DNA of 64,000 bases, from assembly GCA_021234535.1 (NCBI GenBank), contig CM037830.1, forward strand, positions 7,443,252 to 7,507,251. The letters run 5' to 3'. The notes beneath the pieces were generated by a model, which saw only the letters and a list, made by a program, of their open reading frames with translations, made no database searches and was not told the origin of the DNA. Source of the stretch: Stichopus chloronotus. Its lineage: Eukaryota > Echinodermata > Holothuroidea > Aspidochirotida > Stichopodidae. A program made the position numbers and the translations under genes. Shown here piece by piece: positions 35,331 to 50,400 of this stretch (its first letter is position 1; every line of letters begins with the position of its first letter).

Positions 35331-35418
35331 TTACAGGTTTGGATTCTTCCATTTGTAGGTGCCAGTGAAAGTGAAATTGTTCTTCTCTGCTAGAGCATCA
35401 TACTCCTTTGGTCCACGA
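35331..35418 (-). CDS. G6PD: G6PD terminal coding exon
   Basis: This exon encodes [18 protein letters not shown] then [11 protein letters not shown] and a TAA stop (35331-35333). GTYKW near the C-terminus is typical of animal G6PD. Acceptor is ctttttcag. The 3' UTR continues towards lower coordinates; its end is not identified. Confidence 0.95.
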
Positions 35419-38400
35419 CTGAAAAAGAGAAGTAAAAATTTGTCATGGAGAGCAGTTTTTCATATTTTGGGGACATCATAGAGGGACAAAAATGATTAAC
35501 AACCTACCAAAGTAATATGAAGTGATAGATCTAAGTCTGATATGTCACAAGGAGGGAACTGGTTAAGGTCATAATTCCCATGACACAACCCAATGGACAA
35601 TGCTGGAAAACCTCTGTCCTATGATTATTACGATTAACTGCTTTTGTTCTTCTCAAGACGTAATACCAGATGAAAAATCTTCAATCCCTTTTTCATCTAC
35701 ACCATACAACCTAACTCTCAAGACTGCATTCAATATTTAATGTAGACCAACAATACAGCTATGAAGGGAGTAGACTTAAAGGTCGTGTGACAAGAAAATG
35801 ACATTTTATGGACTAATGGATGTACAAATAACTGAAAAAGTAAAAATGTTGAAAATAGCAACAAATTCCATCAAATATTGACAATTTTACAGGCAAATTC
35901 CAGTCTGATACAGCGCTTCATGAATAACCATTGGAAAAGTATGCAAATTTGTGACGTCAAGATATGGACTCCTATGATATGTCTCAGTTTAATCCTTTGT
36001 TTTCTTAACCTTTATTTCAAAGACAACTGATAATTTTGTATGCCCAGGGAGTTTAATTTGGGAAGCATATATTTTCTTCATTTAAAAATAGCAATATCAT
36101 TACCAGTACGGAACCCAGTAATTACGAGACAAGTATACAAAGAGTTAACAAAAGAAATACTGACTCTGTTCAACACTCTACATCAGCTTTTTGAAAAGTT
36201 ACATCTCAAAACGGTAATAGGAACAAAATTCCAGCGGATTGCCATTCGCTTTTGAACTTTTGAATAAAGCTGGCTCTTTTCTACATGCGTATCATCTTGA
36301 AGTGAAGGTCACAAACTTATATGGCCTGCACTTCAGGATGCTTGTTGCAGGTAATTGCTCATTGCATATATTAAAGTCCTTTTCTTTTTCAGCAAGATCC
36401 ATATACAAGACAAATGTGAACATAATTCTATCAAAAATTTTACAATCATATGGCACTGCAAATTGTATTACACAAAGACTTAGATATGGTGGTCAAAATA
36501 CATAGCTGTCTGTTCCCAACACGTAATTCAGCAGAGCACAACAAGTGCCATTTCTGAATGACCCAAGGACCACTTCCTTGAACCAAAAGTAAAGCATGAA
36601 ACAAAACATTACCTTCCATATTTGTATGGGATTGGCTTCGGTTTTTCACTCTCAATTTGATGGAGCACAGGAGTAAAAATTCGCCAAGCCTCATACAACT
36701 CGTCTCTGAGGAGTAAATAAGAAATTTGAGATGGTTTATTTTGGAAAAAGGGAAAGGGATTCACACATACCATATTACGCCTGTTGCTTTTCTTTTGATA
36801 TCTTTCAAAGCCTGATGGTGAGTACTAAGTCTTGAACACAGATATATAAATATAAAGGACCCAGAAATGGGGGAGTGGGATACGTGTTCAATGTGGTGAA
36901 CTTACATCCAATGCTAAGAATTGCCATCACATATATTGACATGCCAAATGTTCAAAAAGATTCATGTACATGCACAATCATAAATCGAGTAAAGCATTTT
37001 TTAAAGGTAGCACGGTCTATAAACAGACCCTCATTCCACCTACTATGCCAGAGGACATTTCAAAAGAGAAACTCACGTGCGAACAAAGTTGATTTGACTT
37101 CCGGAGAAAACATCGAGAATAAGACGTTCGTAGGCATCGGGCATCACAACACCCTAAAAGATGTGGACAAAGAGTAGTTTAACTTAAAATAATATGGATA
37201 CATACAGTCATCCAAATATATTTTGCTTCCTATGGTTTTAAAGTTGTATCTTGAGAAATGTACTTCATACCTGATACACCTGACAAGGCTAGGTTAATAG
37301 TCAGAGACATTAGGAAACGTTAGGGAATACAGAAACACATCTCATGAATATTCATCTTGTGACAAAATTTGATTAAGAGACATTCGAGACAGTGTCCACC
37401 CCATAGACTGGAAAATAATTTTGCATGGTAAAACTCTCCCTTGTTCTACTTAAACACATACTTCTTGTTACGTAGTTCTGTTAGAGGAGACGGATCAGGC
37501 TCATGGCCACCCTATGGGTGTACTCACGATGCAGTGCCATTCTGATAACTTGACAACACATACAAACATGGACAGCTACAATGAAGCGATATTTAATTTC
37601 ATTGGACTCACAGATGATCTCACTCTCTAGCTGATATATCACTTGATTTACAGTCATGCAGTTTCACTGAAGTGCCAATTATTGCATTATGCTGACACAC
37701 ATATAGATATATGGACAGCCACACCAATATGGCATTGGTTTCATTCAGTTCACATACAGACACATTCACAGTCAGATCGATGCGGCACTGTCTTTACATT
37801 ACATATGGACGCACAGACAAACATACAGATGAGATATTGGTTTCATTCAGTTCACAGACATACAGATAAATAAACAGTCACAATGTTGTGGCATTGGGTT
37901 CATCAACTTATACACATACAGAAACACAGACTAATATACCAATGGGATATTGGTTTCATTCAGTTCACATGTATATGCATAGACAGTCCCACTGATGATG
38001 CATATACATGATAATGATCTCCAAAGATGCAGGACATAGGTCAAAAGATTGTGTTTACAATATCCACCAGTTTATACCTTGTATCTTGAGCCATAGGTGA
38101 GATCTAACTCTGTCTCCTCTGGGCTGAAGGACATACCAGGCTGCTTGGTCATGAATTTGCAATAGACGGCTTCGTTTGGCTGGACACGGATCACCAGCTC
38201 ATTACGTTTACAACCTCCCTTGAAGATATCACCGGGAACATCGGCAAACTGGACACGAACTTCCGCTTTCCGTTCATTCAAAGCTAAAGATGTCGAGAGA
38301 TGATGTCACATAACTTGAGTATTAAATGGTACTGAATTGAAACTGGCATGATACAGTCGCACATTAAAGACATGAAGGTATGATCAGGAAAATCATGTTG

Positions 38401-41400
38401 TACATGGACAGGATGCTGATTGAAAGCACTGAAATATGGCAAGGAATGTGTCTGATCTCAGTAAAAGCTTAGTTTCAAAGCTAATTATAGCTGTAGCATG
38501 CTATAATTGCAGTCAATACAATAGAATAAATATTTCATAGCTTTAGCATGCTGTAACTGAAGTCAATTAAATAGAATCGGGGATTGATAGATCCAGCATG
38601 CCATATCTATGTGGGGCCAATACACTTTAACCAGGAACTGATGGCTATAGCATGCTATGATTGGAGTTAAAGAATGCTATGGCCTGCTAGAGATGAACCT
38701 AGAATTTAGCCATATAGTTTTTTTAACCAGGCATTACAGAGATTCAGCACACGCATCTCTAGCTAGATGAGCCTATTCAATTCTAGGTGCATGAATTGGG
38801 AGTCAATAAAACCAAATCATCAATTTATGATAGTTGTGGCATGATGTCATTGGGACCAATACAACAGACAGCCAACAACTAGAAGCAATTTCATCTAATA
38901 AACAACACACAAAGTGCTCAACAACAACAACAAAGAAGAAATGAAAGGGGCACCATGGATACCCTGTTAAACAATTTACATGATAGAGAGCAACCTCTGG
39001 AGTGTGGGAGATGATTCACTTGATTCTGTCTAGAAATGCATCTGATATTCATCTCAGAATATTGTGTTTATATGCAAGAAAACAGCTATATGCAGAAGGT
39101 TAAACAAATGTAAAAGACCACACAACTAACCTTTGCCACACCTGAGAATAAAAGGCACACCTGCAAAAGAAATAAAATGCTGACAAGTTTGGAAAATGGT
39201 GACATGAGTTATGTGAATGAATGGATTTTTTTCCCTAGTTGAAAATTTTATTAGACCAATAAAATGGCATTCATCTTAAAGCAATTTTTCACATCATCAA
39301 AACTAAACTTTATGACATTAACTATGCATGTAGGACCTTCATCATGGTGTTAATGTTAGTAGAAGCACTATGGTGAGGCTTGAAAGGTCGTGTGACATGA
39401 AAATGACACTTTGGAGTATTGGGTGCATTAAGCATTGAGAATGCTGAAAACAGCCACAAATTCCATCCAAATCCGTCAAAGATTGACAAAGTTACAAGCA
39501 AAATAGTGTCTCACGGCTGTGTTATGAATAAACATCAATTGGCTAAGTATGCAAATTTGTGATGTCAAGAGATGGACTCCCATGATTTGTCTTATGTTAA
39601 TGTTTATGTAACCTCTATTTCAAGGACATTTGAGAATCTTACATGCCTAGAGGGTTTCACTTTGGAAGCACGTCTTTTTTCCTTCAAAAATATCGATATC
39701 ACTTACCAATGTGAAACTCGGTGATAAAGTAATTAAGAGGCAAAACATATAGGGTTAACAAAAGAAAAACTGACCCTGTGCAACTCTCCACGTCATCTGT
39801 TATGCATTTTTTCCAAACTTAAAAAAGTCTTATCTCAAAAATGGTAATAGATATAAACAAAATTTCAATGGATTTTCACTCAGGATTTTTCTTTCCAACT
39901 TTTGCATGAAGGGTGCTCTTTTCTGGAAGCGTGTCATACAACCTTTAAATGTGTTTTTCATTGCAAAGCAGTTTAAACATTTAATTAAATGTCCATTTTG
40001 GACCACCATTCTACAATTCCCTGAATATTAAGTGAAGTGCAGTCTTGACAAAGAGAAACCAAAAGTATTTTAACAATTAAATCACTTAATAAAGAAATGA
40101 AATACTATTAAGTATATACTTCCCATAAGGATAATTTATGTATCTGATTGAATCCCCAACCCACATGGTCTCTTTCCCTCCACCTGGTCCTACCCTCCAC
40201 CTGGCCCTACCACCCCCCCCCCCCCCCCCCCCCCGCTGTCTCTTTCCCATCACCTCCAGTAATGAAATAAAGATCATACTGATACACCTTTAATCCTTAA
40301 AAACCCACTCCCCAAAGAAATTGACCTACCGTCCCAACGTTCATTTTTAATTCTGAAGACAGCCGCGGCGAACGTAGGAGTGACCGATCCACGTGGCACC
40401 GTAGGGTCGTCCAGGTAACCGTCCTTGGCGTCGCCTTCACCGTCGGGGTCACCTACATATTGGCCAAGCACTGTGTCTTCCAATGTCAAAGGCTGAATGC
40501 ACTTCAACACTTTCACCTGCAAGATGAAAGGGAGGGGGACTAGAGATGTTAATGGGACGTATGAAAACTTGATATCCAACAAGTGTTAAGACTTTTAATG
40601 AATTACCACTTGGGTATTTATCAATACCAAAGTTAGCTAGCAGCAAACACATCTTATTTTAAGCAAAGTTTCTGAACTTGAAAAGGTAAACAACTACCAA
40701 GGAATGTGAGCAAGAGGTGATGGAACATTCTGTTCAAATCCATTCTACTCAAATTCATTCTGTCCAAATTTAATACAATAATCTAATAATAATTGTAGTG
40801 ACTATTCTAGCAGAAACATGTCCTGTCATAAATGAACAGTATGAATAACTACCATGCAAAATGAAAAAATTCTTTTATTTATCAAAGTAAAAAGCATGCT
40901 GAAAATGGCTTGCACACCTTTTCGTTTCGGATGTCTTCGGCACTTGTAGAGGCAGGCTTCTCCATGGCAACCAGAGAGAGGATCTGGAACAGATGATTTT
41001 GCATGACATCCCTGTAAATCAATAAAAACATTCAGGTTGCCACGTTAGAGAACTTGCACTAAGAACAACGACGACAGTGACAGTTATGATTACATCAGGA
41101 AGGTAAAAAGACAAGCCGCTTATACATCTTGATACCTATACACCATAGAACATTTCATACTTTTTAAAGACTTGCACACAAGGTACCCCTTCCAAACTTG
41201 AAGTACAAGTAGCGATTTGGAAGTCACATCAAGATATTTGCAAATGCAATTTCTGCATTTCCGAGAGAAGCTCTGATTGAATGGCATCCCTAGATGCTGG
41301 CAGTTCCTGGTTCCACTTAAATCAAATGCTTTAAATTTACAGTTAAAAATTTTATCTCAAATGCCAAACTTAAGTCTCATAAACTTATTTTAACATTAAT

Positions 41401-44400
41401 TTGATTCAGGAAAATAAGTCATATTAAAAAGCTCTATTCACAAAAGCTTTGTATGCTCCTTGATACCAACAAAGACTCAAAAAATTGAGAGGGACATCGA
41501 GAGAAAAGCATTAAAGTATCTCATGGTAGTGATACTTCTAACCAAACACTGAGGCCAACTCACATCTGAGGAAAGAACTTCTGCCCTTATCAACGAAGTT
41601 AGTAGACCACTTGTTGTGGTCTTTGAGTGTACAATGTCAAAATTTCATTAAAGGAACTGATGTAACAGATAGTTGGGTCAAAAGCACCAACTAAAAACAT
41701 CCATTGAATTAATTTCAAAATAGAACATTAAAGAATTTCTGGAAATATTCGGAAGAAACTTAAAATATTGTCACCCCCTACAAAATTAAGTCACCAAGTT
41801 TGTTGCACTGAATTTGGCTGCACTTAGTGTCCTCAGTCCTTTTAAATTCTGAAAAGCTAAAGGAGAAATGGTTTGGTTAGAACATCACAGAACTTACTAC
41901 TGGTGCAATCCATATTGAGCTATGCTCCGTGGACTAGACCCCTCAGAGTGTCAAATGTCGTCCTTATTTACAGGTTTCTGGTTTTGAACTCACCTGATGA
42001 TCCCAAAGTCATCAAAGTAGCCCCCTCTGCCTTGTGTGCCGAAGGGTTCCTTGAAGGTGATGACAACACTGGAAATACTGTCACGATTCCAGATTGGACC
42101 GAAGATTCTGTTCCCAAACCTGAGAGGGATGCAAGGGGAAGGACGGAGCAAGCAGAAATAAGGAGGAATGAGAACATTATCAAGGCTAAAAAAAAAATAA
42201 GCATCAAATAATCCCCTTTCATGCATCAACCAAGAAACAATAGTTTAGCATTTTCAGTAAAAAATGAATCTCTACCTTTTCACTTAATGTAGTAATCTAA
42301 TCACTGGAAATTGATTGTGGTAATCAGACACATAATACATTCCTGAGAGAATTAAGCAATTGCAAATTGTTCTAGCTATTCGCCTGAGCAACTTGGTGCA
42401 AATAAAATGAATTATTCACAGACGAGATTTTAGCCAATCAGCGATTGTTATTAGGACTATGTTTAGGGTAAGAGGTTAGGTTCATGCAAATAATGGAGGT
42501 TATATGACCATAGTCTTTTGTCTTTTGTTCGTGGAATAGAATAATTGAAAATAGCTGCCAGGAGAGAGGGATTCCCAATCACACATCATCATAGCAACCT
42601 TTAAACACCAAGTTCTGGGAAAGTGGAAAAATACTTTTGCTGATTTGCTGAAGAAAATTTCTGGAGAATTTTTCAAAACTGATGGAAGACTTACTGCAGG
42701 AGGAATATGTAAGTCAACTTTAGACGTGAAACAACCAGAAATTCTTCCAGTTTTCACAGTTAACCTATCCACCTGAAACAAACTAGATCACTTGTTCATG
42801 TTTTTGTAGCAAAAGGTTTAAGATCTAACTTTAAACAGAGAGGGAATAATGCAGGGATATTTTTCTCAATGGAAATCAAATGAATGCCCTTCTAACAGAA
42901 ATAATCCTCATTATTTCATTTTCTGCACACGGTTAACGAATATTTTACGGGCCGAAATTGCCTTTTTCCTCAGGATGCAGAAAATATTACATTTCCTGGG
43001 TGCCAATTAGCATTTCTTTTGATGATGACAGAAATGTAAGATGATCACCCAATTCACCAAAATAAGAAAAGTCTGATAAAAATTTTCCCAAAGTAAGAAA
43101 GAACTTGTGCAACGATAACAAACAAGTACCGAGAGATGTAATTTAATGATTAACATTGTTGTTACCATTTATCGTATGTACACAACTGAATCTTCTTACA
43201 TAATATTCTCATGAAAGGAACCAAGAAGTGCATGACCTCTCCTTTTGTGAAATATTAGAATATCATTAGAGGGAAAATTACCTATCTCTCTCATTTGAGA
43301 AAACCCAACCCAATAACACCCTAAGCACACCTGTAACAGCTGTGCCACAGCTAACCTGACAATCATGAGATTCTGAACCATCTCTTTGCCCAGGTAATGG
43401 TCAATCCGGTAGAGCTGATCTTCCTGAGAACATGGAGGAGAGATGGGACGACAGCTCCGTGGAGGTCTGCAAGTCACGGCCAAAGGGCTTCTCAATGATG
43501 ACCCTGGTCCAACCCCTGTGAGATACAAATGTTTATTATTGGAAGAAAGTCACTGAAAATGTAAACTAAACACATTGCAAATATACCAGCAAAGTAGATC
43601 TTTTTCCTTGGATGAAAATATTACAGTTTTATAAAGAAGAAAGTTATCATTGCACAATGTAACAATTATCACTACAAAGTCTTAAAGTAGATTGCGCTGT
43701 TAATTCCTGCATTTTCAAAAGAGGAGCAAAGAACTGGCTGTACTCCTTACAATTGTGAAAAGCTATAAACACTACCATACCTTGGTGTTTTCATAAAAAA
43801 ATAACATATTGCCAAATTTCCCATGGCAATGCTTTTGCAAAACAGTTTTGTTATGGTTATTCACTTGGAAGTCCTGTACAATTATCACAGGATTCCCTTC
43901 AGCTAAGATTTTAGCCAAAAAGATAAAATCAATCTTCTACCAAAATTAATTCTATAATTGGTGAAATTTCTCACAAAAGAAACATGGCATAGATGTTGTT
44001 TTAGAGGTTGGTATCCAATGGAAGAGAACAATAAAGGCCATTTCTTTTTCATCGAACAGCACATCCTACTTCAACAAACTGACATTGCCAAGGGAGGTGA
44101 CATTATGGCAACTGCCATTGCCAAGGGAGGCACATCCTACTTCATCGAACTGCCATTACCAAGGGAGGTGATATTAGGGTTTAGTCATGCCCTGTCAACA
44201 AGCTCCTCTGCTCACCCTACACTGAATTAAAAGAGTGTTCTTCCCACTTTGCAAGGAGCAGTGAACCTCTGGTTGTGAATTGAAGGTAAAGATGACCTAA
44301 CACTGAAATAAATACAGAAAGGCATCAGCCACTTTGTATCTCGCTAATGTTTATTGACACAGCTTGGGATGTCATTGACAGGGAAATATTTCATTTTCTT

Positions 44401-47400
44401 TGAGAATGAAAAAGACAATCTTTAGACACTTGCAACAGCTCCAATGTAAACAATCTGTCAGCATTGTTTACTAACACCCATGGATGGACAAAAGGAGAGG
44501 TGCAGAATACAGCCGAACTTACTTTTTGGCCATGGCACAATGTCTGAGGTTTTTGGTGACATCTTTGTAGACACTTGGTGGCAGAGCAAGGTAATACAAT
44601 CGGTTGCACTTTTCGTCCTTCTCGAAGGAAGATATGACCTCACCCAAATGCTCAAACTCAGATGGGTCAGTGTAGGAGCCCTTCACGTAGCGGTTGGCCT
44701 TGAAAAATTCTTCCAACTTTTTGTCATCACCCTCCCGTAGCTGTCAAAAGGGAAAAAAAATGAGCATGTCAGAAAAATTCTGATAAATCTACAGATGTCA
44801 TCTACATGAGGTGAAAATAATGTAATTAATATTGTAATAGCGATGACTTGTGCTTGGTAATAACATTCCTTGTTTTACATGTAATAATATCACAGGCCAT
44901 TATCAAACACTGTTGTCTTCATTTATTACATCATTGGTCAATGGGTGAGGGGCAATCCCTCTGAAGCTCAAATGACCTACAACTCAGTGTTTATGGCAAA
45001 GGTGTGAGATTGCATGACTCCTAAATTTGTATCCTAAATCTACATCCCACACAAAGATAAATCTTAAGCGGCAAAATCCTGAGAATTCAATAGGATTCAC
45101 TCCGAGGACCCGAAATTCTTTTGTTCGGGTCATCGGAAAGTATTACAATACAAAGGCACACCTATGCCAGCCTGACCACATACAGGTAGGTTCCTTTGCT
45201 GACACAAGGAACCAAAACAGAACGTGATCAAAATAATTGTTTTTTCCTGGTCTTCACGGTGCTTTCATGGTTTTATAATGTTAAAGACATTAATTTTATG
45301 GAATTATAATGATGAATGTTTGCATTATCAGTATGAGATATAGGTAGCATCGTACCTCATTTTACAGTAATCAATTTATTGACCAAAGGCACAGAGGCAC
45401 TATTCTCAAGATCACTCTATGATTGGACCTGATATGATGATCCAAAAGTCATCAAAATAGTCTCCAGATTCAGCTGTGGGTGACAAACGGAACCTCACCT
45501 AGACTGCGCTGGTTCTATTTCAAATCCCGACAATTTAATGTTGAAAACACCCCATATAGGTATATAATGTACCAAGTCAGAGAATTCAGAATATGATAAA
45601 AGCTATCCATTTTTTCCCATCACTCCGACCACTTGATGGGATTACATTCTTAAATACATGTTGATCTGTATCTCCACATTATTTCCCCCCCCCCCCCAAA
45701 AAAAGGTACATACAATCTTAGAAAAGCACTTGAAACTGTACATTGAATCATCTATATGATATAACTGTGTAATGGGGAAGGGGGTATTGCATGTAATGTT
45801 TACTGATTTTTAACAAAATATGCAAGTAATCAGATTCCAGTTCTGGTGATTGAAGAACACTAGTTGGATATATTAATAAAACTTAACGCCATAAAGTCAT
45901 CAGTGTTCTAGCAAAGTAAGGTCTTGAGTTAAAATGTTCATCTCTAGTATATACACTGCAATCCCATATTGCCTCCGTGACCCCACTCGGTCATTCGTTA
46001 ATACGCATACAACCTTCTGGTCGGTTGCAATATTTCCGTTACTGTAGAACTCTACTTCACCCCACTTCAATCCTGAATGTAAGATCCAAACAATCTCCTT
46101 GCCAGTCCAACCAAGTTTGATTAAATTTTCTTATGTTAATACCATCCTTCAGAAGCTAGATGAAGAATGTTAATCAAATTTGTGACACTCCCTTTTCCCA
46201 TTGACTGGATGGAAAACACATTTCTAAGTCAAGGAAGACACAGGACAAGTAGAGACACTGCTTCTTTTTGTCATTTGAGGCCTTTGCAACACAACCGTAC
46301 TAAATTAAATCTTCCTGCACAGACTCACAGTGCAAATAATAGACAATAAAAGGATACTTGTAAGAACATACAAATCACTGGTGAAAAGAAACTAGGTGCA
46401 GACCTAAAACCTTTCGAAATATGTCCACGAAAATTTCATCAACTTGGACACAAGGTACTTTTCTAGACATGCCACCTGATAGCAATGGCCATTATATATA
46501 TCTGGAATTATTTATTGCTGATTAGGGAAGTTCTTAAAAAAATGCAAAAGAAAACAAAACTGAACTACAGACATTCAGAATACAAGGATCAAATTTTGAA
46601 AGGGAGCACTTTACCAACTTCAATGAGGAAATAGCATTTTATTTTCTGATATTTTAGTTTCTGATATTTATTATCAATAGTCCATGGAAAACACCCACCT
46701 TCATTGCTACATTGACTTGAATCTAGGACAATTGTAAAAGGAACTTCAACTCTAACAGAAATGCAAAGGAAAAGTAGTTCACAATGCAGGAAAGTTCATG
46801 ATACCAGGGCTGCTACCAAGGATATGGCTTCAAACTCCCCAGTGCTGAATGAGTGCTACATATAAAATCAAGTGTTGACTGTTCCCTATTTGGAACACCC
46901 TCTGCACTGAGTATTTAATTAAAACTTTACTTGTGCAGTACCTCAAAATTTCAGTTTACACACATAGTTACAAAGTAGTGGTTCAAATATGGTAATGACA
47001 TAAAATGTCAGACTATTTTACAGTCAAGTATGTACCACACCTGCAATACGGTGTGTGCTGATACATCATCAACATACAATACAGTCTTGTTCCTGGTGCA
47101 TAAAACAACCAGACTATATTCTGGTTTCCTTCCTGTAATCTGAACTTTGTTACCCTCTCTTGGTTGAATATGGTATTAAATTAAACCTACATCTGAATGT
47201 GCTATGGAGTATTAAGTGGAACTACTTGAAATGACAAGTGAAGTGGCTGGAGGGGATGCATAAATGGTTCTAGTTATAACACTGAGGACATGATCACTTC
47301 AATAAAGGTACAAGGGAGTTGATGTGATTTTAAAATTGTGAGTGTATGGGGGGTGGGGAAGACACCTGGCCAATCTTGATAAGAAGGCTAAGAGCAAGAG

Positions 47401-50400
47401 ACTCATGCAAAAATTGTGACAAATGTTTCAATATTTGTGAGTACTATGGAAATTTCTTTCCATCGGAAAGCCATTCTTCTGAGATCCTTTTAACAATTGT
47501 AGAAGAACAGAAGACATTCTATCATGACTTACATGTACTTTTTTGTTACCTCACTTTCTGGTTTCAGGTCACAAAAAGTGGGAGGGACAAATGTATCAGC
47601 ATCCCCACTAAAATCAGTGGGGGGGGGGACATGTCACAAAGTGACATAATCACTGTACAGGCTTTCATGTGAACCCGGCAAGGAAGTATGACCATGTAGG
47701 ATTTTTAAGAAAAAGTTAGATGTAGGAGGAAGTTCCAAAAAGTAGGAAAAATAGGATAATGTAGGACATGTCCCGCTGCCCTTCCCCCAAATAATGCCCA
47801 TTGTAAAGGACAGGTTGTTGGTAAAAGCAAGAAATTCTAAAAAATATGTTTTTCAAAATATAATTGATCAGCTATTTTACCAACATTTCAATTACAGAGT
47901 AGTTTTGCCACTTCGTCATAACTTCTCTCCAGGGTGGAACAGGGAGAATGAAAGAGGACTGGAATTTGGAGACATGAATAATCCAGAAAAATTCCAATTC
48001 TACAAAAATCATCCCTGTTTGCAAGAAAAAGTGGTAGAGTGGGGAGACACAAAGAAAGGATGCGGAGAGAGGGTTCAAGAACGATGCAAGTGAGATCAGG
48101 TTTTCGCACCCAATCTTCTCCTTCCTTCCTTCCCTCCCGACCCACCCTATGATGTGTTTGAAGAAAGATGAGTATACTTAGAAGCAAATCATACCTTCAT
48201 GTATGGTTTGGTTTTCTTCTTAATGTCTTCGATGGACAGCACAGACCGGGCATATCCAACAAAGATGGTTTTCTTGGGCAGAAGTCCATCCCTAAAGAGC
48301 CACCTGGTGTTGACAAACAAAGAGAATGTTGACCAAACACACAAAACAAAAACAATGCATCGTCACATACATACTAACAAAGGAATTAGCAGAGAACTGA
48401 ACATGAAATTATGCAAATTAACATTTCTACTTTTCAAAAGAGTACTTCAACTTTTCAAAAGAGTACTCTAGCACTTACATAAATGACTACTGACAAGAGA
48501 AAAACTTGACCAGTGACCACCATTGGGAAGCCTGTCCTGTCTACAAGAACTCCAGAGAGAGGGCTCTCAAACAAACAAGTGGAAAATTTAATAATTTTAT
48601 ATATTTATCATAGGAAAAAGACATGTGCCACCAATCTTAAGGATGTCTTGCAACAGGAGCAATTTCATCTCTGATTCAGACTGCTAACATCTTGCTAACA
48701 TTTTCACCGATTCCAATCAGGCGTACTGCATCATGGTCAAATGAGCTCTTTCATCTGTCAAGCAGGCAACTCTCTTCCTACAATGGCTGAGAAAAATGCA
48801 CCAGCAAACCATATGCTTCATTCCACATTCAAAAGGTTAATGGATCGGAAGGTGCTCCACGCTCTATGCACTGAAGATGTTTGTACAAGGCAGTCAGAAT
48901 CGTACAATTTTAGGCTATTCATAAATACATGAACTGGAACATCAAAGGGTTTGTGTGATGCTAGAGACCCAATGGTGGAAAAATTTTGTTAAACAGATAA
49001 TTATTTCTATAATGGAAACAAGTCTTGACCAAACACGATAAATGCTTCTCCTTGAATCTACTCTGTCATTTTCTCAACTCCCCAAGAATCATTTGATGTC
49101 CTCAGTCCATGAAATCTCTTTGAACAGACATTCCTGTCATATATTCTTTCTTGTAACAAGCAAATGTTCTTCAGAACTCTTCCCAGATTTCAACATGATT
49201 TAAGATGCACTGTACCAATGCCAAAATAGTGATAGAGGTTACTAACAGATGGGTGACACCGCAGTGCAGAGATCCAATGACTGTGGCAGGGCAAGGAGCT
49301 GCAAAATGTGAAGAAAGTAAACCCTCATGATTGAAGGGCATACATTGGTGGTCATCAATAAGTTTTTGCACTTTTCTTGAACCTCTTGGCCCATAAAATG
49401 TTTATCTTTGGATTACAACGGAACCCTGATTACCTGTCTTACATACCATCAAATCCCCACAACTCACTGGTGTGGGTCTTCATCATTATTTCTACATACC
49501 CCTTGCTTACTCTTGCATTATTACAGTTTGACCTAGCCTAAAGTGCAATCAAAATCTATGCTGACACTGGGCCCTGTACAACTACGCCCACCCTCGTTTG
49601 GCTTTCTCTCTGGCCATAAGCAATGTGTATTTATCTGTGCTCAAGCAAGGTTCTGCTCCTTGATTGACAGCAAATTTGAAAGGTGCAGAATAGCTCGTTC
49701 TACACAGAATATACACAGAGGGCCCATCGTTTTTACATGTGGACAAGTTTAAGACAGGCTGTTGGAGGAACTAGAACCAAGTGATTTGCAGAAATGGAAC
49801 TGTCTGGGACTTAAACACCAAGCAAAACAAAAAGACTCAAAACCATATCAATAAAAATTTGAATTCGTTTCATACTTAGCTTTTCAGGATTTCCTCCATT
49901 TTGCATGTTCCATGCTGTACCATCCCTATAATCCCTGCTGATATACTGTAAAGTATCATGATCCCTGTTACGCATGGTGGTGCGACCAATGAGGCACATA
50001 GTGGTATGATCATGAAAATAAACTTGGATGGTACTCTTGTTCTCAAGTTGGTATTGATATTTTCGTGCCACCACTACTCAGTACCGACATATCACCGACA
50101 TATACCGACATATCACCGACATATCACCGACATATCACCGACATATCACCGACATATCACCGACATATTTTATAGCCGTAACAGTACACAGTGTACGGTG
50201 TAAACTACTGTATAGCCTTTCACTGTTCAACCATTGAGTTCAACATGGCTACTTTCAGCTAGGAAAATAATTACATCAATAGCGTTTCACTGCTAGTTGC
50301 TCATTGTGTTACAAACTTGTCAGAGTCAGATTTGCCCACATGTAGTAGTCATCTGAGGCACATGGTAGTGTAATCCCTGGGTAGATTAACCACGGTGTAA

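Larger units (their letters stand above)
39161..40329 (-). other. G6PD intron, 1.2 kb
   Basis: It holds a well-preserved copy of the dispersed family (39380-39948) and a 22-base C run at 40213-40234. Confidence 0.85.

Noticed and set aside
36040..36505. Plus-strand open frames in the last G6PD intron
   Set aside because: They lie largely in the dispersed repeat family A, and the other copies of the family do not keep the frame.
41873..42211. Plus-strand 112-codon frame
   Set aside because: It is the antisense shadow of the G6PD exon at 41994-42119.
43958..44230. Plus-strand 90-codon frame
   Set aside because: It is produced by the ATTGCCAAGGGAGG tandem duplication in an intron; no gene features.
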